A stretch of DNA of 64,000 nucleotides from Triticum aestivum (taxonomy: Eukaryota; Streptophyta; Magnoliopsida; Poales; Poaceae): the NCBI RefSeq assembly GCF_018294505.1, contig NC_057807.1, positions 273,277,369 to 273,341,368 of the forward strand, in the 5' to 3' direction. The notes beneath the pieces are model-generated. The model did no database searches. It had not been told where the DNA came from and saw nothing but the letters and a program-made list of their open reading frames with translations. A program made the position numbers and the translations under genes. Positions 1-12,004 of this stretch are shown here, piece after piece; position 1 is the stretch's first letter, and each line of letters begins with the position of its first letter.

Positions 1-922
1 CATCTTTTTTCCTACCCTCCCATAGTAGAGGGGTCCATAAGGAAACTAAGGGATATTAAGGCCTCCTTTTAATAGAGAACCAGAACAAAGCATTAACACA
101 TAGTGAATACCTGAACTCCTCAAATTACGGTAATCACCGGTAAGAATCCCAATTGTTGTCACCTTGGGGTATGCAGATCATGACACGTAATAGGTGCGTA
201 TAACTTGCATGGTAGGATCAATAACACAAATATATTGGTGAAAACATAAACAGTTCAGATATGAAATTATGGCACTTGGGCCCTAGTGACAACCATTAAG
301 CATAGCAAAGTCATAGCTACATCAATCTTAGAACATAGTGGATACTAGGGATCAAGCCCTAAGAAAACTAACTACATTACATGATGAATCTCATCCAACC
401 CCTCACCGTCCAGCAAGCCTACAAAAGAATAACTCACTCCCGGCGGTGAGCATCATGAAATTGGTGGTGGAGGATGGTTGATGATGGCGAAGACGGAAGA
501 TCCCCCTCTCCGGAGCCCCGAACGGACTCCAGAGGCCTCTCGATGAAGAACAGGGGCTCTGTATCGTAAACCATGATGAAACTTCATCTCCTACTTTTTC
601 CTCGGGAAATACGAATTTATAGAGTTGGAATTAGGGTCAGCGGAGCCTCGAGGGGGCCACTATCCACCAGGGCGCGCCCTGGTGCCTAATGGGCAGCAGA
701 CCCCCCCTCCTATGGGTGTTTGCTCTAGTATTTTTATTTTATTCCAAAATATATCTCCAAAAAGTTTCATCCAATTTTGAGAACTTTTATTTCTGCACAA
801 AAACAACAACATGGTAGTTCTGCCAAAACAGCGCCAGTCCATGTTAGTTTTATTCAAATCATGCAAATTAGAGCCCAAAATAAGAGCAAAAGTGTTTTAA
901 ATATATATGTGTGTGTGTGTGC

Positions 923-958
<36 letters not shown>

Positions 959-985
959 GTGTGTGTGTGTGACGGGGACATATCA
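1..985 (-). repeat. LTR copy of element A (3' side, truncated by window start)
   Basis: This stretch matches 13832-14787 along its length: shared blocks include the run around 'gaaactaagggatattaagg' and the palindromic AscI-like core at 666-683. Read on the minus strand the LTR begins TGATATGTCCCC at base 985, directly after a purine-rich tract. It differs from the other copy mainly by scattered C/T and G/A changes and by a microsatellite expansion at 902-972. Homology still holds at base 1, so the LTR or repeated unit extends beyond the window, and the matching part of the other copy already reaches the predicted gag ATG. Confidence 0.72.
902..972. repeat. AT/GT dinucleotide microsatellite in LTR
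   Basis: Alternating blocks of (AT)n and (GT)n with a central GCAC, close to the outer LTR end of element A. The partner LTR has only a short non-repetitive sequence here, so the array expanded after the two LTRs were made identical at insertion. Confidence 0.9.
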
Positions 986-3117
986 ACTCCCCCAAGCTTA
1001 ACTCATTGCTTGTCCTCAAGCAATTCAGTTGACAAACTGAAAGAGACAACGAAAAACTTTTACGAACTCTTTTGTTCTTGTGCCCATATATATGCTTAAA
1101 TAATACCCAGGTTCTCAGCAAAGATCATGACTAACCATGCAAATGATAACTCTTAGAAATTAGTCACTCATATCAATGGCATAATCAACTAGCGAGCAAT
1201 AATAAAATATCTCAAATGCAAACACATTATTAAAACAATCATGATATAGTATGACAACATGGCATCTCGCTAGCCCTTTCTGAGGCCACAAAACATAAAT
1301 GCAGAGCACCTCTAAATTTCAAGCAGCAGCTAAACATTGTAATGCATGGTAGAAGAGAGCTAGTCATGATGCGCAGAACATTAACTATACACAATGCATG
1401 AGGATGATAGCAGTGCTCTCAGGACTGGTGCTTGTTCGAGAAGGTGATGACTCAATAATAAAAGTAAAATAAAATAAAAGTAAATAGATAGGCCCTTCAC
1501 AGAAGGAAGCAGGGATTTGCAGAGGTGCCAGAGCTCAAAGCTTAAATCAGGTATAAATATAATTTTGGGAGGTATACCTTTCCTATCAATGTTATGACCA
1601 AGAGTTTTCAATATCTTTCAGGCTAAACACATTAGCGGCGGTTCCCAAGCGGTAAAAGTAAAGTCTACTCCCCCTCCACCAACAAACAAAAGCCATGGCT
1701 AGCCGAATCCTTGGGTGCCCTCCATACCAACAACAGTTTGGGGGAGTTTTGTGTAATTATTTGTGATTTTAATCATGGGAATGAGCATCCCGATTACCGA
1801 CCCCTCTCGTGCAAGGACGAGTGAAAAAACACTCATCATGAGAATAACACGGTTATCATGGAAGATACCGACCACCCCCTATCGCTCCATGAGCAGTACG
1901 GGCACACAAAACAGATGTTCATTTAAATTTTTAGAGGTGGCATATGCAAATTTACTTGAAACGGCGGAGTAATACCCCATATAGGTAGATATAGTGGACT
2001 CATCTGGGATAACTTTGGTGTGAGGATTTGGATGCACAAGCAGTATTACTGCTTCGTATAGGTGAAGGCTAGAAATAAGTTGAGAAGCAACCAACTAGAG
2101 AGCGAAAACGGTCATGAACATGCGTTGTGAATAATTAACATTGAATACTAGCATGAGTAGGATATAAACACCATGAACATAAATATTATGGAGGCTATGT
2201 TGGTTTTGAATCAACTACACGTGTGAACATGTGCCAAGTCAAGCCACGCGAAACATTCAGAGGAGGATACCATATCATCATACTACATCACAACCATTTT
2301 AATGCATGTTGAGATCTAAGATAAATCATTATGCACTCCTAGCTACTTAAGCATGGCATGAGAACTATAATCTCTAATTGTCATCATAAACATTTTTAAT
2401 CATAATATGTTGAACTATGGGTACTGAGTGAAGCATATTTACAAAAACAAAAACAAGTTTAGTTCATACCCGCTTTTCTTTGCCACAGTCACTTCATCAA
2501 ATATCATAATTATTGCCTTTGACTTGCACGATCGAATGATATGAAAATAATAATATGCAAGAGTGTCGTGGAATAAGCTGCAATCTGCAAACATTTTATT
2601 CAAAGGAGAAGACATAATAATATGGCCTCTTCGTTACATCAACAATAATGCATATGAGAGCCACTCAACATTTTCATCGTGGTCTTCTCCTTAGTAAGAC
2701 TCAACAAAAGAAAAGAATTTCAGAGAAATACACTAAAATATTTTTGGAGCTTTTTGTTTTTCTCGAAGAAAGCAAATTAAAGAAAGGAAAAACAAAAACG
2801 AGACAAACTATTTACACGGGAAAGCTCCCAACAAGCAAAAGAAGACGGGAAATATTTCCGGGTTTTCTTTTAATACTACAACTAATTTATACTAGGAAGA
2901 AAACCTGAAAAGAACCGAGAAATATTTTTGGATTTTCTCCAAGTTTCTAAAACACACAAAAAGAAAGCGGGAAAATAAATCCAACTTGGATTATGCAATG
3001 AAAGAGGATGAACACCGACAACTGGAATGAAGTGTGTGAACGTGAATGTATTGTCAGTGGGAAATACATACTAACCCAAGCTTAGGCTTTTGCCTAGCTT
3101 GGTAATCACCATCCGTG
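986..3117 (-). other. Non-coding 3' region and polypurine tract of element A
   Basis: No sustained ORF on either strand. On the minus strand bases 1000-986 read TAAGCTTGGGGGAGT immediately before the LTR, a plausible polypurine tract for plus-strand priming. A second copy of the CCTAAGCTTGGG core lies at 3075-3086, just after the env-position ORF. The rest is AT-rich spacer typical of the space between coding region and 3' LTR in Athila-type elements. Confidence 0.6.
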
Positions 3118-3987
3118 CTAGTCGTCCGGTCCCATGTGAAAGTGCTGAGGCGGGTGCACCTGATCGTCCCACTCCAAGGGCTCCTCCTCTATCGCTGTTT
3201 GTGCATTCTGGTAGGCGACAATGTCCTCTGGTAGGATGGTGTATCCGTTCCTGGCATAAGAGTCAAACAAAGCAGGTGCAGGTAACGGAATAATATCGCC
3301 AGTTTCAATAAAGTTATAATGAATGTGGTGAGGAGGCACATGAGCATCAATAAAGTGGCGGTCCTCCATCACCTAGTCATCTAAATAAACTCTGGGCAAC
3401 AAGTAATCATGGGTACATATCTGAACATTAAAGTGTCTTGCTAGGCGAGTAGCATATATGCCACCATGAATTTTTCCCTTCATCCTATTGGTGTGTAAAC
3501 GACGTGCAATGATAGCCCCGAGATTATAGGTGTGGTCATTATGAAGTGCATGGTGTAAAATGGCAAGGTTAGGGGCACTGAGTATACTACCTTGCTCTCT
3601 GGCAGTCAAACATTTCAATATGAATAAGGCAAAGTAATGCATAGAAGGAAATTGCAAACTAGTGGTTGTGGCTTTTTTTACGCCCCTTTCCTCTCCCATA
3701 GTTAAAGTGCGGTGGAAACCATCAAACTCCACCGGTCTAGGCTCTCTTAATTCCCCATCAAAAGGAATCAAACATATCTCACAGATTTTAGCAAGTGGTA
3801 TCTGATGATGTTCAGAATATAAATCAAAGCGCACCTTAGGGGGTTCGAGCATATTCAGGAAATGAAAATTTTGCACAAAAGAATTTGTAAGGAGGTAGTG
3901 TTGGTCACAATCATCTACGAGGAAGTCGGTAAGTCCAGCATTTGCAATGAATTGCGCGAACTCTTGGTAGAATTCGACTTCGTTCAT
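3118..3987 (-). pseudogene. Env-position ORF of element A (Athila ORF-like protein), one in-frame stop
   Basis: A 290-codon minus-strand frame from an ATG at 3987 to a stop at 3118-3120, broken by one TAG at 3373-3375; the frame continues straight on after it. Residues 1-50 (MNEVEFYQEFAQF..., then a DCDQ.YLLTN stretch) and a later basic LARHFN region resemble a protein family common in wheat Athila-type elements, where it lies after pol and before the 3' LTR. No signal peptide or membrane segment is evident, so an envelope role is not supported. The family usually has more sequence N-terminal of this start, so the copy is probably 5'-truncated. Function unknown. Confidence 0.65.
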
Positions 3988-4895
3988 GAAGGAAATGTGC
4001 AGACATACGCACGGTCAGACCTCCATCCTATGCCAAGTGTTGAGGTCACTGATCAAGGATTCACCAAGGACTCCCTTGGCACTCCACCTCGAGGAACTCC
4101 TCCGGAAGATATCTATTTTTCCTATGAACAAATTTCTAAAAAAAATGGGTCACAAAATGATATCAATAATACTTCACAAAACAGATAGCTAGCAACTACT
4201 CATATGGATGTCTAGAGGTTATATCAAGCATCCAAACTACTTGGAACTCAAAGAATTCAACATGCAAGCTCATTTTGAGTAGCACCAAGAGTAGATGATT
4301 ACTCAAAATATAAATCACTAAAGCAAAAACTAATTGGAGCAATGGAGGAGTCACATACCAAGTAGCAATCCCCCAAAACAGTTTCCGAAACAGAGCTTCG
4401 AGTAAAAAGATAAAAAATTCTCAGGTTTGGGAGCACAAACACGAGAGAGCGAGAGCTACAGGGATTTTTTCTGGAGGTGAGTGACGATGTGAGCTAAGAG
4501 AGTAAGTGAGGGGGTCCTTGTGGGGCCCACTACCCACCAGGGCACGCTAGAGGGGTGTGGCGCGCCCTGGTGCCTAGTGGGCACCTCGTGCACCCCCATG
4601 TGTTGTATTCATTACCAGAAATTTAGAAAAAACCGTGTTAAAATTCCATGTCATTCTGAGCACTTTTATTTTTGGGCTATTTTTTATTTCACGGATAATT
4701 CAAAAAACATGATAAACATGGCATTCTATTGCATTTAACTAAAAGTAACAGAAAACAAAAGGTAAGGATAGAAGGTTGTGATTACTAAATTCATCTACCA
4801 CATGTCTCTCAAAAAGAATCTATTAGTAAGGTTGATCAAGTATTATTAACGAACTATTTTCGATTAACATGAAACCGAAGAATCTTTGTATAACA
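3988..4895 (-). other. Spacer between protease and env-position ORF, with palindrome
   Basis: No coding frame of the element continues here, and there is too little room for RT or integrase. At 4526-4588 is an imperfect inverted repeat whose arms (CCCACTACCCACCAGGGC and its complement) also occur in both LTR copies of element A. The stretch could be an intron or a leader for the downstream ORF; that is inference. Confidence 0.5.
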
Positions 4896-5648
4896 CTAGG
4901 TTACCTCAACGGGAATATGCATATCCTGTAGAATAAGTATTTGATATTTCTTTTTGGCAGTAGGAAGAGGAAGTTGAAGACTTCCAATAGTAATTGTCGG
5001 AGTCTTTTCAATAACATTAATACCATTCACTTGAAGTTGTTTCTTCGGGAACTGCACCATATGCTCATTACCATTGATATGAAAAGTGCTTTTGTTGCAA
5101 TCAATAACAGCCCCTACAGTATTCAAAAATGGACTACCAAGGATAATCAACATGTTGTCGTCCTCGGGCATATCAAGTATAAGAAAGTCCGTTAAGATAG
5201 TAACATTTGTAACCGTAATAGGCACATCCTCTCAGCCATTTGCAATGATATTTCGGTGGGTATAAGTTTATTCAAACCAAGTCTTTTGTATAAATAGAAA
5301 GGCATAACACTAAAACCGGCTCCCAAATCACCTAAGGCAGTTTTGACATAACTTCTTTTGATGGAGAATGGTATAGTTGGTATTCCTATATCTCCTAGTT
5401 TTTTAGGCACTCTGTATTTAAAAGAATAATTAGCAAGCATGGTGGACATTTCAGCTTCAAGTATTTCTCTTTTATTAGTGACCATATCTTTCATATATTT
5501 AGCATAAGGGGCCATCTTTAAAATGTCAGTCAAACAAGTACGCAAAAAAGACTGGCCTAAGCATTTCAGCATAGCGTTCAAACTCTTCCTCATCCTTTTT
5601 CTTAGATTGTTTAGGTGGAAAGGGCATGGTTTTCTGAACCCATGGTTC
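4896..5648 (-). pseudogene. Retropepsin-like aspartic protease remnant of element A
   Basis: Two overlapping minus-strand frames carry protease-like sequence. The first (to 5192) includes GDLGAGFSVMPFYLYKRLGL, where DLGA stands at the place of the catalytic D-[ST]-G, followed by a TEISLQMAE strand. The second (5225-4896) continues with VTNVTILTDFLILDMPED and ILGSPFLNTVGAVID, the usual ILGRPFL block. The junction at 5192-5225 needs a frameshift and appears to have lost about ten codons. The usual Athila protease is one frame fused behind gag, so this copy is inactive. Confidence 0.7.
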
Positions 5649-6487
5649 TCATTCTTTACCATGTTTTCTAGCAACAAAGTCTCTCTTATCATAATGTTTA
5701 TTTTTAGAAGGTGGGTTATCAAGATCAACATCAGGTTCCATTTCAACATTGTTATCTGGTTCTTTATCATTGTATGGTTGAGCATCTACATGAACATCAT
5801 CATTGTCATTGTCATTATCACTAGGTGAATGTTCATTACCAGATTGAGTTTCAGCATTAGAAATAGAAACATCATTATCATCCTTAGAGGGTTTTTCTAC
5901 CTCAGGTTCACTGGAAGTAAGCAAATTCCTATCAATTTTCTTCTTTTTTCCTTTTAGAAGAACTAGGTGCATCAACATTAATTCTTTGAGAGTCTTGTTC
6001 AATTCATATAGGGTGACCTTCAGGATAAAGTGGCTCCTGAATCATTCTACCTCCTCTACTCATTACTCTAAAAGCATGGTCATTCATATTGTTATTCATT
6101 TCATTGAGCAATTCTCCCTGAGATTTAGAACTTGTCCTAACTGAGTTTGGACCATAGAACCATGTTTACTAACACCTTTGACATCATTAACAATTCTGAA
6201 CAACAAGTCACTCAAGCGATCAATCATGTAAGCATTCTGTTTTAATTGTTTCATAACATTTGCATTAAAATGATCTTGCTTAATAAGATGATTGTCAAAT
6301 TCATACAAGCATTGACTAGGAGATTTATTGTAGGGAATGTCACCTTCATCAAATTTTATACGAGAACTTAGCTCTAGCACATGTGGTGGTGTGTCAAGAC
6401 CATGTGTTTCTTCAATAGGTGGTGAGTTCTTAACATCTTCAGCTTTAATACATTTTTCCTTCATGCATTTCTTTGCCTCTTGCATAT
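5649..6487 (-). pseudogene. gag of element A, downstream part
   Basis: The minus-strand frame at 6509-6096 contains a leucine- and isoleucine-rich helical stretch (KQNAYMIDRLSDLLFRIVND), typical of the C-terminal part of Athila-lineage gag. A second frame (6002-5649) is an acidic, Asn/Asp-rich linker leading to the protease. Stops and frameshifts separate the two. The upstream part of gag lies beyond the inserted element, at 13585-13834; the two halves are in phase across the catat target duplication. Confidence 0.68.
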
Positions 6488-8058
6488 TGATACGTCTCCA
6501 ATGTATCAATATTTTTTTATTGTTCCATGCTATTATATTACCCCTTTTGGATATTTATGGACTTTATTTTACACATTTATATCATTTTTGGGACTAACCT
6601 ACTAACCGGAGGCCCAACCCGTATTGTTGTTTTTTTGCCTATTTCAGTATTTCGAAGAAAAGGAATATCAAATGGAGTCCAAATGGAATGAAACCTTCGG
6701 GAGCGTGATTTTTGGAACAATCCAGAGGACTTGGAGTGCAAGACAAGAAGAAATCGAGGCGGCCAGGAGATAGGAGGGTGCGCCCACCCCTCCTAGGCGT
6801 GCCCCCTGTCTCCTGGGCCCCTCGAGCGGCCACCTACGTACTTCTTCCTCCTATATATACCTATGTACCATGAAAACATCCAGGGAGCCACCGAAACACA
6901 ATTTCCACCGCCGTAACCTTCTATATCCGCGAGATCCCATCTTCGAGCCTTCGCCGGCGCTCTGCAGGAGGGGGAATTGACCATGGAGGGCTTCTACATC
7001 AACACCATAGCCCCTCCGATGACTTGTGAGTAGTTTACCATAGACCTTCGGGTCCATAGTTATTAGCTAGTTGGCTTCTTCTCTCTTTTTGGATCTCAAT
7101 ACAATGTTCTCCCCCTCTCTTGTGGAGATCTATTCGATGTAAAATCTTTTTGCAGTGTGTGTGTTGAGATCCGATGAATTGTGGGTTTATGATCAAGTTT
7201 ATCTATGAGAAATATTTGAATCTTCTCTAAATTCTTTTATGTATGATTGAGTTATCTTTGCAAGTCTCTTCGAATTATCAGTTTGGTTTGGCCTACTAGA
7301 TTGATATTTCTTGCCATGGGATAAGTGCTTAGCTTTGGGTTCAATCTTGCGGTGTACTTACCCAGTGACAGAAAGGGTTGCAAGGCATGTATTGTATTGT
7401 TGCCATCGAGGATAAAAAGATGGGGTTTATATCATATTGCTTGAGTTTATCCCTCTACTTCATGTCATCTTTCTTAATGCGTTACTCTGTTCTTATGAAC
7501 TTAATACTCTAGATGCATGCTGGATAGCGGTCGATGTGTGGAGTAATAGTAGTAGATGCAGGCAGGAGTCGGTCTACTTGTCACGGACATGATGCCTATA
7601 TACATGATCATGCCTAGATAATCTCATAATTATTCGATTTTCTATCAATTGCCCGACAGTAATTTGTTCACCCACTGTAATACTTATGCTATCTTGAGAG
7701 AAACCACTAGTGAAACCTATGGCCCCCGGGTCTATCTTTTATCATATAAGCTTTCAGTCTACTTTTATTTGCATCTTTACTTTTTGCATCTATATTATAA
7801 AATACCAAAAATATATTTATCTTATCATACTATCTCTATCAGATCTCACTTTCGCAAGTGGTCGTGAAGGGATTGACTACCCCTTTATTGTGGTGGTTGC
7901 GATTTCTTTGTTTGTTTGTGTAGGTGCGTGGGACTTTTTAGGAGCCTCCTACTAGATTGATACCTTGGTTCTCAAAAACTGAGGAAAATACTTACGCTAC
8001 TATTGCTGCATCACCCTTTCCTCTTCAAGGAAAACCAACGCAAGCTCAAGACGTAGCA
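6488..8058 (+). repeat. 5' LTR of Sabrina-like element
   Basis: A 1571-bp LTR with TG...CA ends. It aligns with 12005-13579 and 61918-63493 along its length. A TATA-like box (TATATATA) near 6850 lies downstream of a GC-rich stretch, a likely Pol II promoter. Differences from the partner LTR are scattered substitutions and small indels. Confidence 0.9.
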
Positions 8059-8069
8059 AGAAGGATTTC

Positions 8070-8087
8070 TAGCACCGTTGCCGGGGA
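8070..8087 (+). other. Primer binding site, tRNA-Asp type
   Basis: Eleven bases after the LTR, TAGCACCGTTGCCGGGGA matches the complement of the 3' end of plant tRNA-Asp (TGGCGCCGTTGCCGGGGA) with two mismatches, both C/T or G/A. Athila-lineage gypsy elements typically use tRNA-Asp. The copy at 63505-63522 keeps the initial TGG. Confidence 0.8.
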
Positions 8088-8279
8088 GGTCTTCGCTCAA
8101 GTCAAGACATACCAAGTACCCATCACAAACTCATCTCCCTCGCATTTACATTATTTGCCATTTGCCTCTCGTTTTCCTCTCCCCCACTTCACGCTTGCCG
8201 TTTTATTCGCCCCTCTTCCGTTCGATCTTGTGTCTCCATGTACCTTATTTTTGCTTGCATCTTTGCTTGCTAAAATTTT

Positions 8280-9104
8280 ATGGATCCTCATCCACTTACT
8301 AATCTCTTTAAGAGATCCAATTATGTTGAACCTATTGCTAGTGAGCTAAGTGCACTAGATTATCTTTATGAGGTTTTGCTTGAAATTCGTGAATCTGAAA
8401 ATTGTGATGAAGTACTTTATGAAGCAATTCACGATAGATCTTTGAATAAAAAGCATGATTGCGATGATTTTATTATAATTTCTATTGATGTAAATTGTGC
8501 TAATAATATGCAAAACCCTAAGCTTGGGGATGCTAATTTCACTATGTCTACTACTTGTTGCAATGATCATGATTAGGATGATTCTTCCTATGATCTTGAA
8601 AATTAATTTAAGACCCATGATGAATATGAGATTGATAATAGTGTTTTTGAAAGTGGGTTTGGAAGAGTGTCAACTTTAGATCCCACATATTTGGAGTATG
8701 TTCAATCTTATGATATTTTTGATAAAAGTGGGGTTGGAGAGGTCGTGACTTTAGTTAATGTTAATCCCACTATTTTGGAAGAGTGTCAATTTCGCATGCA
8801 TGTGGATCGTGTTGAAAATATTTTATGTGATAGCTATTTTGTTGAATTTTCTTATGATCCCACATGTAATTATTATGAGAGAGGAAAATATGGTTGTATA
8901 AATTATCATGTTACTAAATTACCTCTCGTTATGTTGAGATTGCCATTGTTTCTTTCCGCTTCCTTGGATATGCTAGTCTTTGCTTGCTATGATAATTTGT
9001 TTGCCTATAAGATGCCTATTAATAGGAAGTATGTTAGACTTAGATGTGTTTATCACGTGTTTCATGATGCTCTCTTTGCGCTCCAATTTTTGTCTTTCAT
9101 GTGA
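8280..9104 (+). pseudogene. Interior ORF of Sabrina-like element, unknown function, two in-frame stops
   Basis: A single frame of about 275 codons starting MDPHPLTNLFKRSNY, broken by TAG at 8574-8576 and TAA at 8604-8606 but otherwise open to 9104. The protein is acidic in its first half (many Asp/Glu and Tyr) and more hydrophobic near the C-terminus (LPLVMLRLPLFLSASLDML). I recognise no zinc knuckle, protease or RT motif. The copy starting at 63751 is about 77% identical over its visible 83 residues and has no stop, so the ORF is a real family feature and not chance. Confidence 0.7.
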
Positions 9105-11987
9105 GCATCATTGAAATCTCAATGCCTAGCTAGGGGCGTTAAACGATAACGCTAGTTGGGAGGCAACCCAATTTTCTTTGTGTTTTTTGTTTTTGTTCCT
9201 GTTTAGTAATAAATTTTGCATATACCTTCTGTTTAGATGTGTTTTTATGTTTTAATTAGTGTTTGTGCCAGGTAGAACCTATAGGATAACCTATGATGAT
9301 AGTTGATTTGATTCTGCTGAAAAACAGAAACTTTGCGCTCACGAGAAAAAATTCCATAAATCACAGAAACGTGCTTTTGCATTGATGCTTTTTGCTGCTG
9401 ATCAATAAACAAATTTTCCAGGACTTCCTATTTTGGTAGGATTTTTAGAGTTCCATAAGTTTGCATTAGTTACAGATTGCTATGACTGTTCTGTTTTTGA
9501 CAGATTCTGTTTTTTCGTGTGTTGTTTGCTTATTTTGATGCATCTATGGCTAGTATTAAGTGGTATGAATCATAGAGAATTTGAAATACAGTAGGTTTAA
9601 CACCAATATAAATAAAGAATGAGTTCATTACAGTACCTTATGTGGTGGTTTTGTTTTCTTTCACTAATGGAGCTTATAAGATTTCCTGTTGAGTTTTGTG
9701 TTGTGAAGTTTTCAAGTTTTGGGTAAGGCTTTGATGGACTATGGAATAAGGAGTGGCAAGAGCCTAAGCTTGGGGATGCCCATGGCACCCCAAGATATTT
9801 AAGAATAGCCAAAAGCCTAAGATTGGGGATGCCCCGGGAAGGCATCCCCTCTTTCGTCTTCGTTCATTGGTAACTTTACTTGGAGCTATATTTTTATTCG
9901 CCACATGATATGTGTTTTGCTTGGAGTGTCGTGTATTATATTAGTCTTTGCTTTTTAGTTTACCACAATCATCCTTGCTGGACACACCTTTTTGGAGAAG
10001 CCTACTTGATTTGAATTTATTAGAATATGCTATGTGCTTCACTTATATCTTTTGAGCTAGATAGTTTTTGCTGTAGTGCTTCACTTATATCTTTTAGAGC
10101 ACGGCGGTGGCTTAATTTTGTAGAAATTGCTAGTCTCTCATGCTTCACTTATAATATTTTGAGAGTCTTTTAGAACAACACGGAATTTTCTATGGTTATA
10201 AATTGGTCCTAGAATGGTAGGCATCCAAGTTGGGTATAATAAAAACTATCATAGGAAGTGAATTGGATGCTATGATCAATTCGATACTTGATAATTGTTT
10301 TGAGATATGGAGGTAGTGATATTAAAGTCATGCTAGTTGGGTGATTATGAATTTAAAGAATGCTTGTGTTGAAGTTAGCAAGTCCCGTAGCATGCACGTA
10401 TGGGTAAAGTTGTGTAACAAATTTGAAACATGGAGTGTACCTGGCTTGTGCATCCTTATGAGTGGCGGTCGGGGACGAGCGATGGTATTTTCCTACCAAT
10501 CTATCCCTCTAGGAGCATGCGCGTAGTGCTTGATTTTTGATGACTTCTAAATTTTTGCAATAAGTATATGAGTTCTTTTGACTAATATTGAGTCCATGGA
10601 TTATACGCACTTTTACCTTTCCACCATTGCTAGCCTCTTCGGTACCGTGCATTGCCCTTTCTCACCTTGAGAGTTGGTGCAAACTTCGCCGGTGCATCCA
10701 AACCCCGTGATATGATACGCTCTATCACACATAAACCTCCTTATATCTTCCTCAAAACAGCCACCATACCTACCTATTATGGCATTTCCATAGCCATTCC
10801 AAGATATATTGCCATGCAACTTTCCACCGTTCCGATCATCATTATCATGACATACTATACTTTTGTCATATTGCCATTGCATGATCATGTAGTTGACATC
10901 ATATTTGTGGCAAAGCCACCATGCATAATTTTTCATACATGTCACTCTTGATTCATTGCACCATCCCAGTACACTGCCGAAAGCATTCATATAGAGTCAT
11001 ATCTTGTTCTAGTTCCGAGTTGTAATTCATATGTTGTAATCAGTGAAAGTGTGATGATCATCATTATTAGAGCATTGCCCAAAAATAAAAAGAAAAGAAA
11101 AAAAGAAAGGCCAAAAGAAAAAAAATAAAGGCCAAAGAAAAAAAAGAAAAAAAGTAAATACATAAAAGGGGCAATGTTACTATCTCTTTTTCCACACTTG
11201 TGCTTCAAAGTAGCACCATGTTCTTTATGTAGTGAGTCCCATATCTTCTGCTTCAAAGTAGCACCATGTTTTTCATATAGTGAGTGTCATATGTTGTCAC
11301 TTTCATATACTAGTGGGAATTTTTCATTATAGAACTTGGCTTTTATATTCCTACGATGAGCTTCCTCAAATGCCCTAGGTCTTCGTGAGCAAGCAAGTTG
11401 GATGCACACCCACTAGTTTTCTTTTGTTGAGCATTCATTTATATCTCTAGTGCATCTGTTGCATGGCAATCCCTACTCCTCATGTTGACATGAATTAATG
11501 TGCATCTCCATAGCCCGTTGATTATCCTCGTCAATGTGAGACTTCCTCCTTTTTTGTCTTCTCCACACAATCCCCATCATCATATTCTATTCCACCCATA
11601 GTGTTATATCCATGGCTCACGCTCATGTATTGCGTAAAGGTTGAAAAGGTTTGAGATTATTTAAGTACAAAACAATTGCTTGGCTTGTCAGCTGGGGTGT
11701 AGAATTTGGGAACATCTTTGTGTGACGAAAATGAAGCATAGGCTAACTATATGATTTTGTAGGGATGAACTTTCTTTAGCCATGTTATTTTGAGAAGACA
11801 TGATTTCTTTGATTAGTATGCTTGAAGTGTTACTATTTCTTATATCAATATGAACTTTTATTTTTGAATCATTTGAATTTGAACTTTCATGCCACAATAA
11901 AGAAAATTACATGGAGAATTATGCGAGGTAGCATTCCACATCAAAAATTCTGTTTTTATCATTTACCTACTCGAGGACGAGCAGGAA
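9105..11987 (+). other. Non-coding 3' interior of Sabrina-like element with short tandem repeats
   Basis: No sustained coding frame. It holds several degenerate copies of a 'gcttcacttatatcttttgag' type unit at about 10028-10165, a pair of ~48-bp direct repeats at 11202-11300 ('gcttcaaagtagcaccatgtt'), and an A/G-only-like tract at 11086-11157. The polypurine-tract core AAGCTTGGGGATGC recurs at 9766-9779 and, with one change, at 9819-9832. Confidence 0.6.
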
Positions 11988-12004
11988 TTAATCTTTGGGA
12001 TGCT
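11988..12004 (+). other. Polypurine tract before 3' LTR
   Basis: The sequence TAATCTTTGGGATGCT directly precedes the right LTR. It is a mutated form of the AAGCTTGGGGATGC(T) context seen elsewhere in this family and, as TAAGCTTGGGGGAGT, next to the LTR of element A. Confidence 0.5.

Noticed and set aside
3862..4188. Plus-strand 108-codon ORF
   Set aside because: Opposite strand of the element A ORF start and spacer; no independent evidence.
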